Assembly (NCBI GenBank): GCA_964196565.1
Contig: CAXMUH010000077.1
Coordinates: 1-10,959, forward strand
DNA length: 10,959 nucleotides
Origin: 2-12-FULL-42-15 sp964196565
Lineage (GTDB): Bacteria > Pseudomonadota > Gammaproteobacteria > Coxiellales > Coxiellaceae
Reading direction: 5' to 3'
Below, piece by piece: positions 6,938-10,959 of this stretch (the first letter of the stretch is position 1; every line of letters begins with the position of its first letter). The notes below the pieces were generated by a model. The model did no database searches, had not been told where the DNA came from, and saw only the letters and a list, made by a program, of their open reading frames with translations. Position numbers and translations under genes: made by a program.

Positions 6938-7231
6938 TTAACCTAAAATACTATCATATAAATCGTTCCAATCTGGGTTGAACTCCTCAATGAGTTCTAA
7001 TTTCCACTGTCTTTTCCATTCTTTTAATCGTTTTTCTCTTCGTATAGCACTTTCTGAATTATGATGCTGCTCATAGTAGACGAGTTTTCTCACATTGTAT
7101 TTTTTTGTGAAGCCATCCACTAAAGACTCTTTATGTTCCCAGACTCTTTTTATCAAATCGGATGTAACTCCGATGTACAATGTTCCATTTTGTTTGCTTG
7201 CAAGAATATAAACACAAAAATTCTTATTCAT
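6938..7231 (-). CDS. Small GIY-YIG nuclease-domain protein
   Basis: A 97-residue single-domain protein of the small GIY-YIG family, often annotated as UvrC-like or endonuclease. The signature is VYILASKQNGTLYIG (residues about 7-21), where VYI takes the place of GIY and YIG is intact. The expected catalytic arginine and histidine are in LIKRVWEHK, and the metal-binding glutamate is in SAIRREKRLK; the family's KLVYYEQ strand and the C-terminal NPDWNDLYD are present. Family members cut DNA with a divalent metal, but most small stand-alone ones have no proven substrate. The start ATG 7231 places the domain at the N-terminus as in relatives; the longer frame (GTG 7294) adds 21 basic residues. The ribosome site is weak (GGTG 7 nt upstream). 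Inverted copies of a palindromic repeat lie on both sides, and the five-copy array starts 7 nt past the stop. This suggests a functional link between enzyme and repeat. Confidence 0.88.
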   Translation of the reverse strand: MNKNFCVYILASKQNGTLYIGVTSDLIKRVWEHKESLVDGFTKKYNVRKLVYYEQHHNSESAIRREKRLKEWKRQWKLELIEEFNPDWNDLYDSILG

Positions 7232-7406
7232 TTTTCGACACCGTAGGCGATACTTAATACGCATTAGCTTAACTGAATTCATTGATTCCAGCACTACCGT
7301 ATTGGTTGATATTTCGTGAAATTATATTAAACTAACTCACATGCAAGGATTTTATTTAAACTATGAATGCAGGCTTTCATTTAGCTTAAAGATTTATGAT
7401 TTTATA

Positions 7407-7448
7407 CTGGATCCCGTGGTCAAGCCACGGGACGACGAGCACCGACTT
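7407..7448. repeat. Single inverted copy of the array repeat
   Basis: The sequence reads CTGGATCCCGTGG-tcaag-CCACGGGACGACG and onward, the reverse complement of the array unit at 6762-6930. The match continues into the array's left flank (complement of AACTCGGTGCCCG, 6753-6765) with two mismatches in 42 nt. It lies upstream of the GIY-YIG gene, in opposite orientation to the array. The rest of the gap between the two leftward genes (7232-7522) is AT-rich, with a small 15-nt inverted repeat at 7477-7491 and no convincing terminator. Confidence 0.9.
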
Positions 7449-7522
7449 CATATTTGCATATATTTTTATACTAATCTGCAGTTCAACTGCAATATTTCAA
7501 ACAACTTCATAAAAAATTTTAA

Positions 7523-8692
7523 CTAGTTATCTCCATCTTGCTTCACCACACTCGCAATTGATTTGTGAGTAAAATCCATTACCTTTTGAATATCTGATTC
7601 AGGTACGGCTTTAATTTCCGCACTCGTCCAATAATTTGGAAAAGAAGTTTTTTGTGCGTCTTTATCCACATTTTGCACTGACCACATCGCATTGGGTGGA
7701 AAGGCAATTAACGTTTTGCTGTTATCGTTTTCAAAATAATACATACGAACTAAATAATAAGTTGAAGCTTTTAAGTCTACGACTGACTTCCATAAAGTGG
7801 GTGAGGGGTTGGTGCCTGGCGGTACTTGTACGGTTTCAAGTGCAGTTAATGCTTCTCTGACGGCAATTAATTCGCTGTTTGGTTTTGGCATATTCGCCAC
7901 AACTTGATAGGCTCGTGCAAACCGACTGACGGCTGACCAATCGCCTGGAATACCTTGAAAGCCAGTGCCAAGCAAGGTGATGCCATCAAATCTAGCGGCA
8001 GTAGTTTTTATTGAAACATAATCGTATTGATGTGCGTGTGACACCTGCCAATTTAACGTTGGTGAGTTAGTTAAAACTGGCCCTGGGGTTTTATGAATAA
8101 CGGTTTCGCCATTGACCCATTCGATTACTGCAGAGTGCCCGCTTTTGTCGCGTAAAACAAGATGCAGTGGGAATATACCATAAACACCGGGATGATTGAC
8201 TTTATCCACTTCCAATGCAGCTTTGACCAGTTGAACATGAGATAAATTACTTAGCGCTTGTGCAACATTTTGTGAAGTTCCTAACACATAATTAATGCTA
8301 TTAATAAAGCCTAATGCTGGACGTTTATCATTTGGGTTGTATGCAGGGTATTTGGCAAAACTGGGTAAATACAAAAAGCCGGCATAGAGTCCTTGGTTGT
8401 TAACCCCATCAATTACAGTGGAAGAGCCACGCCAGTTTTGGCCGAGGAAGGGATATTTGGTTTGCCATTTAAAAAGCGGAATTTTTTGTTTCTGAAGATT
8501 GGTTCTGCCGACATTGTTTTCGCCGACTTTACCGATTGAAAAACCAAAGCCGGTATTATATTCAAAATCCATTGTTCGCGCAGTTGCTGCAAACCCATTG
8601 CTTGCAATAAAAACATTGCTGCAGCCAAAACTGAGAGTGCCAGATAATAGTGCAGCAAAAACCACAAGAATTTTTTGGGTTTGTTTAATCAT
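7523..8692 (-). CDS. Exported linear amide C-N hydrolase (choloylglycine hydrolase / penicillin V acylase family)
   Basis: A 389-residue N-terminal-nucleophile hydrolase. Family members cleave linear amide bonds in bile salts, penicillin V or, in several Gram-negative homologues, acyl-homoserine lactones. A signal peptide (1-23, ending SFG) places Cys24 at the mature N-terminus, where it acts as both nucleophile and free-amine base. Other expected active-site residues are visible: Arg39 and Asp42 in ARTMDFE, Asn98 in DGVNNQGL, Asn209 in LTNSPTLNWQ, and Arg257 in GDWSAVSRFAR. SFGC is not a good lipobox, so a soluble periplasmic or secreted enzyme is more likely than a lipoprotein. The length is as expected for Gram-negative members with their longer N-terminus. 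A promoter is visible at 8709-8738. It is transcribed alone, divergent from the small beta-barrel gene. The substrate cannot be read from the sequence. Confidence 0.9.
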   Translation of the reverse strand: MIKQTQKILVVFAALLSGTLSFGCSNVFIASNGFAATARTMDFEYNTGFGFSIGKVGENNVGRTNLQKQKIPLFKWQTKYPFLGQNWRGSSTVIDGVNNQGLYAGFLYLPSFAKYPAYNPNDKRPALGFINSINYVLGTSQNVAQALSNLSHVQLVKAALEVDKVNHPGVYGIFPLHLVLRDKSGHSAVIEWVNGETVIHKTPGPVLTNSPTLNWQVSHAHQYDYVSIKTTAARFDGITLLGTGFQGIPGDWSAVSRFARAYQVVANMPKPNSELIAVREALTALETVQVPPGTNPSPTLWKSVVDLKASTYYLVRMYYFENDNSKTLIAFPPNAMWSVQNVDKDAQKTSFPNYWTSAEIKAVPESDIQKVMDFTHKSIASVVKQDGDN

Positions 8693-8708
8693 AGTGGCTA
8701 CCTTCCAT

Positions 8709-8738
8709 AGTATATTTCACTCACCAAAGTATAGTCAA
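8709..8738 (-). promoter_or_regulatory. Sigma-70-type promoter of the amide hydrolase gene
   Basis: On the minus strand TTGACT (8733-8738) and TATACT (8709-8714) are separated by 18 bp; each is one base from consensus. The predicted start near 8702 leaves a leader of only about 10 nt before the ATG at 8692. A second TATACT at 8728-8733 would give a longer leader but lacks a good -35 hexamer. Confidence 0.55.
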
Positions 8739-8755
8739 AATTATGTCATGCTGCT

Positions 8756-8773
8756 TTGCCAATCACTTGGCAA
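8756..8773. promoter_or_regulatory. Operator-like palindrome in the divergent spacer
   Basis: TTGCCAATCACTTGGCAA is a perfect inverted repeat with 7-bp arms and a 4-nt centre. It lies 17 bp upstream of the amide hydrolase -35 box and overlaps the start of the 22-bp element at 8771-8792. There is no T tract, so it is more likely a protein site than a terminator. The regulator is unknown. Confidence 0.4.
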
Positions 8774-8792
8774 TTAATTAGCGGGAATTGCT
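8771..8792 (+). promoter_or_regulatory. 22-bp element identical to one upstream of glnS
   Basis: Every base of 8771-8792 matches 4364-4385. The core TTAGCGGGAATTG is bounded by CAATT...AATTG half-inverted repeats. It lies 77 nt upstream of the beta-barrel ATG on the same strand and in the same orientation as at glnS. An exact 22-bp match between two otherwise unrelated promoter regions is not expected by chance. It is either a shared regulatory site or a remnant of a short dispersed repeat. Confidence 0.55.
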
Positions 8793-8868
8793 GACTTAGA
8801 TACAGATCTCTGAAATAATTCGGCAGTAGCAAATCAAAATAATAATCATAATTTGAGCAAGGACATGC

Positions 8869-9633
8869 ATGAATAAAATCATAACAAAAATCTTAACGCT
8901 GGTTATTGCATCGGGCATTTATTTGACCAGTTTTGCCGGTGGTGCATCCACCGAGGATGGGTTTAGTCAGACTGAGGATGATTGGCATTTTATGGTCGCT
9001 CCGTATATTTGGATGAGCCAGATGAGTGGTAATGTCACGGTCTTGGGTAATGAGCGCTATGTCGACGTTCCCTTTAGTAAAATATTTACCAATTTAGACT
9101 TTGCCTTCCAAGGTCATTTTGAGGTGGGCAAAGGTCCGTGGACGCTAATGCTGGACCCCTCTTATATTAAAGTTTCTAAAGATTCCTCTGGGGTTGGGAT
9201 AACTACTCAATTAGGATTAATCGATACGGGGGTTTATTATCGTTTTTTTTCCAAGTACTTACCCGCAGATCGCTATATCGCATTGGAGTTAATGGGCGGT
9301 GCACGTTACTTTGGGGGCAATGTTAAGTTATCTATTCCTGGTAATGGTTTGGGCGAAAATGTGTGGGTTATAGCGCCCATGCTTGGGGCTCGCCTTAAAT
9401 ATCTGTTCACCCCCAAAGCGCGTTTGTGGCTAGAGGGTGATGTGGGTGGATTTGATGTGGATGACGTCAGTAATACCTGGAGTGCCATGTTTGGGATCTC
9501 TTATCAGGTGTACCGTAGTATTAATGTTGCTGTCGCCTATAAGTTATTGAAAATAAATTACACCAAGCCGAAGTCTGGATTTGATACCCTAATGTATGGC
9601 CCCATGGTCGGTGTGGTCTTTCACTGGCCGTAG
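8869..9633 (+). CDS. Uncharacterised outer-membrane beta-barrel protein
   Basis: A 254-residue exported protein. A signal peptide (about 1-23, ending SFA) is followed by an acidic stretch and then a compact barrel. Recognisable segments are WHFMVAPYIWMSQMSGNV near the start, NLDFAFQGHFEVGKGPW, LELMGGARYFGG, the glycine-rich LEGDVGGFDVDD and AVAYKLLKINY, ending in GPMVGVVFHWP. This order (APYIW / GARY / GDVGGF / Y-L-x-x-Y) is that of a widespread, functionally unassigned proteobacterial outer-membrane family. The final residue is proline after FHW rather than the usual terminal Phe, which is slightly atypical for Bam recognition. AAGGA (8859-8863) lies 5 nt before the ATG. The only upstream promoter candidates are weak; the 22-bp element at 8771-8792 may matter. 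It may form a two-gene unit with the small ORF at 9644. Confidence 0.72.
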   Translation: MNKIITKILTLVIASGIYLTSFAGGASTEDGFSQTEDDWHFMVAPYIWMSQMSGNVTVLGNERYVDVPFSKIFTNLDFAFQGHFEVGKGPWTLMLDPSYIKVSKDSSGVGITTQLGLIDTGVYYRFFSKYLPADRYIALELMGGARYFGGNVKLSIPGNGLGENVWVIAPMLGARLKYLFTPKARLWLEGDVGGFDVDDVSNTWSAMFGISYQVYRSINVAVAYKLLKINYTKPKSGFDTLMYGPMVGVVFHWP

Positions 9634-9643
9634 GAGGCTCATT

Positions 9644-9772
9644 ATGACAACCAGGCATGTTTGTGCATTTGTTTGGCTTTTGTTTAGATGGGGGCTTATG
9701 CAAGGCTCTGTCCAGGGTTTTTTTGTGTTTTGTGGCAAGTTACTTTTTAGGCGTGGGGTTTATAAAATTTAA
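9644..9772 (+). CDS. Small hydrophobic basic protein, 42 residues
   Basis: A short open frame (ATG ACA ACC ... ATT TAA) begins 10 nt after the beta-barrel stop codon. A perfect AGGAGG (9632-9637), overlapping that stop, lies 6 nt before its ATG, the strongest ribosome site in the window apart from the HdeD-family gene. The product is rich in Phe, Leu, Val and Trp (segments VCAFVWLLF and GFFVFCGKLLF) with six Arg/Lys, two cysteines and no acidic residue. That suits a small membrane-associated protein or a membrane-active peptide. Translational coupling to the upstream gene is likely. I recognise no family. The sequence could instead be decayed, but the intact frame and ideal spacing favour a real gene. 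Confidence 0.5.
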   Translation: MTTRHVCAFVWLLFRWGLMQGSVQGFFVFCGKLLFRRGVYKI

Positions 9773-9828
9773 TGTGGGATCATCTTTTCGAATTTGAAAA
9801 TATCTTTTTCTTATGAGAAATTTGAATT

Positions 9829-9844
9829 TAATATGTACATATTA
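9829..9844. promoter_or_regulatory. 16-bp perfect palindrome in the AT-rich fis upstream region
   Basis: TAATATGTACATATTA is fully self-complementary. It lies 118 nt upstream of the fis -35 box in a 250-nt gene-free stretch (9773-10022) that is otherwise strongly AT-rich, with long A and T runs (for example 9910-9926). Such tracts often act as UP elements or as sites for curved-DNA binding proteins. The palindrome may be a regulator site; nothing else is seen in the stretch before the promoter. Confidence 0.3.
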
Positions 9845-9961
9845 TAGATTATTTATTACACACGATAAAGAAATTTAGCTTTTATCTGATTAGTTTTTGA
9901 CAACATAACTTTTTTTTGGTAAAAAAGTGTAACTATTAATTAATTTTCTTTCAATTAACTA

Positions 9962-9989
9962 TAGACAAGCGCACAGAAAGAGATATAAT
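9962..9989 (+). promoter_or_regulatory. fis promoter
   Basis: TAGACA (9962-9967, one base from TTGACA) and a perfect TATAAT (9984-9989) are spaced 16 bp apart, predicting a start near 9996 and a leader of about 27 nt. A G/C-containing stretch directly after the -10 box (ACTGTGC) is only mildly GC-rich, so a stringent-response discriminator like that of E. coli fis is not obvious. Confidence 0.7.
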
Positions 9990-10022
9990 CACTGTGCAAT
10001 TATTGACCGTGAGGAGAGCTAA

Positions 10023-10313
10023 ATGTCAACGCCAACAACAATCCAAGATTCAATTCGTGTTTACTTGGAACAATACTTTTCAGAATTAGGTGGCCAAGCA
10101 CCAGCTAATGTATACAATATGATGCTAGAGCTGATCGAGCGTCCTATGCTTGAAGAAGTTATGAAGAAAGCTGGTAACAATCAGTGTCGCGCAACACGAT
10201 ACCTAGGCTTAGCCCGTGGTACTGTGATTAAAAAGTTAAAGCAATATGACTTAATCAAGTCAAAGCAACAAGCTGCAGCCGCTATTGATACGCGAGCACA
10301 AGAGTTAGTTTAA
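10023..10313 (+). CDS. fis: Fis-family nucleoid-associated DNA-binding protein
   Basis: A 96-residue homologue of Fis, the homodimeric factor that bends DNA and adjusts transcription of stable RNA and many other genes. The dimerisation helices (IQDSIRVYLEQYFSELGGQ, about 7-25, and the long helix from about 29) and the C-terminal helix-turn-helix (about 53-75, NNQCRATRYLGLARGTVIKKLKQY) align with E. coli Fis. Two differences stand out. The N-terminal arm of about 20 residues, which in E. coli Fis contacts DNA invertases, is absent. An extra tail of about 20 residues (DLIKSKQQAAAAIDTRAQELV region) follows the helix-turn-helix, where E. coli Fis stops. GAGGAG (10011-10016) lies 6 nt before the ATG. 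It has its own promoter and terminator and no dusB partner, unlike the enteric operon. Legionella-type genomes often carry several fis paralogues, so this may be one of a set. Confidence 0.9.
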   Translation: MSTPTTIQDSIRVYLEQYFSELGGQAPANVYNMMLELIERPMLEEVMKKAGNNQCRATRYLGLARGTVIKKLKQYDLIKSKQQAAAAIDTRAQELV

Positions 10314-10371
10314 GGCTTAACGGTCTACAGTTGCTTTAGAGTATTATTGCAAGTTTGCATCTCCTATGGCC

Positions 10372-10408
10372 AAAATCCGGTATAGTTACACTGTACCGGA
10401 TTTTTTTT
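10372..10408 (+). terminator. Rho-independent terminator of fis
   Basis: AAAATCCGGTA (10372-10382) pairs with TACCGGATTTT (10394-10404); three further inner pairs (TAG with CTG, one G-U) leave a TTACA loop. The stem runs into a tract of eight T (10401-10408). It lies 58 nt past the fis stop. Confidence 0.92.
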
Positions 10409-10495
10409 GCCCAGATTCATCTCGCCATTTCCTAATCCTTTGCTATATTTAAAGTAAATAGCCCATCAGGGGATATTTAAGGGAGTCATCTATTG

Positions 10496-10959
10496 ATGAA
10501 ATCGATACGGACAAGCTGCTGGTGTTTGTTTATTTCATTAGCGCTGATGTTTGCTGCTACTGACGCAACTGCATTTAACGCGCAGCAAGTCTATCAAAAG
10601 GTCAAAAGTTCCATTTACACTTTATATAGCTATAAGTATGGTTCGCGTAAACCCAAAGGTCGTGGTACCGCCGTTGCGATTGGTAAACATACTTTAGCCA
10701 CCAATTGTCATGTCGCCTTGGCTGGAGATTATCTTATTGTCAAAGTTAATAATAGGCCTATGGTCGCAAAAATCTATTATAAGAATGAGAAAAAAGATTT
10801 GTGTTTGCTCAAAGTGCCAAGAGCAAGTTTTACTCCAGTAGCTATTAGGCCTTCTGAGACAGTTAATATTGGAGAAGTGGTTTATGCTATAGGTAATCCG
10901 CGAGGTACCGAGAAAACCTTATCAAAAGGAATTATATCGAATAAGCATAGAGTGAAAGA
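10496..10959 (+). CDS. Exported trypsin-like serine protease (5' part, cut by window edge)
   Basis: The frame is open from ATG 10496 to the window end (154 full codons). A signal peptide (about 1-26, ending DATA) is followed by a trypsin-fold N-terminal barrel with GRGTAVAIGKHTLATNCHV, in which His72 is the expected catalytic histidine. DLCLLKV follows, with Asp101 as the catalytic aspartate, then NIGEVVYAIGNPRG, the strand-loop typical of S1-family (HtrA-like) proteases. Cys71 and Cys103 could pair. The catalytic serine (GNSGGP-type motif) and any PDZ domain would lie beyond the window, so activity cannot be judged. GGGAG (10481-10485) is 10 nt upstream of the ATG; an adjacent in-frame TTG at 10493 is a less likely start. 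The gene follows the fis terminator and must have its own promoter; only a weak TATATT near 10444 is visible. Confidence 0.82.
   Translation, partial: MKSIRTSCWCLFISLALMFAATDATAFNAQQVYQKVKSSIYTLYSYKYGSRKPKGRGTAVAIGKHTLATNCHVALAGDYLIVKVNNRPMVAKIYYKNEKKDLCLLKVPRASFTPVAIRPSETVNIGEVVYAIGNPRGTEKTLSKGIISNKHRVK

Larger units (their letters stand above)
6753..7448. mobile_element. Candidate repeat-bounded GIY-YIG nuclease unit
   Basis: The GIY-YIG gene is bracketed by inverted copies of a 42-bp sequence, 6753-6794 and 7407-7448, which differ at only two positions by direct reading. The outermost part (TCGGTG...) is also conserved, so the match is longer than the palindrome alone. No transposase and no obvious target-site duplication are seen. 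The unit resembles, in layout only, RAYT genes flanked by inverted REP sequences. Whether it moves, or was merely invaded by repeats on both sides, cannot be decided from one copy. Confidence 0.4.

Noticed and set aside
7477..7491. Small hairpin TGCAGTTCAACTGCA as terminator of the amide hydrolase gene
   Set aside because: The arms leave almost no loop and no T tract follows on the minus strand.
9908..9928. ACTTTTTT/AAAAAAGT inverted repeat as a terminator
   Set aside because: The stem is nearly all A-T in a region rich in such runs and would be too weak. It is better seen as part of the AT-rich fis upstream region.

Overview
The window is chromosomal DNA from an AT-leaning gammaproteobacterium. 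The glutaminyl-tRNA synthetase and Fis protein are clearly gammaproteobacterial. A type Ve (inverse) autotransporter, an exported penicillin-acylase-like enzyme, an HdeD-family protein and abundant dispersed palindromic repeats recall the Legionellales/Coxiella-like, host-associated lineages. That placement is an inference; nothing here fixes the genus. Nine protein genes are supported, one of them cut by the right edge. I also call one 42-codon gene. No tRNA, rRNA, CRISPR array or conventional insertion sequence is visible.

Layout. 1-245: two kinds of dispersed palindromic repeat, then a rho-independent terminator for the leftward gene that follows. 273-2588 (-): inverse autotransporter with a beta-helical passenger. 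2735-4129 (+): OprB-type porin, divergent from the autotransporter, with a 20-bp palindrome between them. 4236-4326: an inverted pair of REP-like units, related to the single unit at 26-66. 4440-6083 (+): glnS with a strong extended -10 promoter. 6156-6683 (+): six-helix HdeD-family membrane protein. 6753-7448: a unit in which a small GIY-YIG nuclease gene lies between inverted copies of a 42-bp palindromic repeat; the copy at the gene's 3' end is expanded into a five-fold tandem array. 7523-8692 (-): exported linear amide C-N hydrolase. 8869-9633 (+): small outer-membrane beta-barrel, followed after 10 nt by a 42-residue hydrophobic ORF with a perfect Shine-Dalgarno sequence. 10023-10313 (+): fis with a textbook promoter and terminator. 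10496 to the edge (+): exported trypsin-like serine protease, incomplete.

How the genes relate. Five of the products (autotransporter, porin, amide hydrolase, beta-barrel, protease) carry export signals, so the region is biased to the cell envelope. It is not one operon: promoters, terminators and strand changes separate most genes. The most interesting structure is the nuclease plus its repeats. It resembles in architecture the REP/RAYT pairing, where a single-copy nuclease is linked to dispersed palindromes, but here the enzyme is of the GIY-YIG family. A 22-bp sequence found identically upstream of glnS and of the small beta-barrel gene is a second unexplained element.
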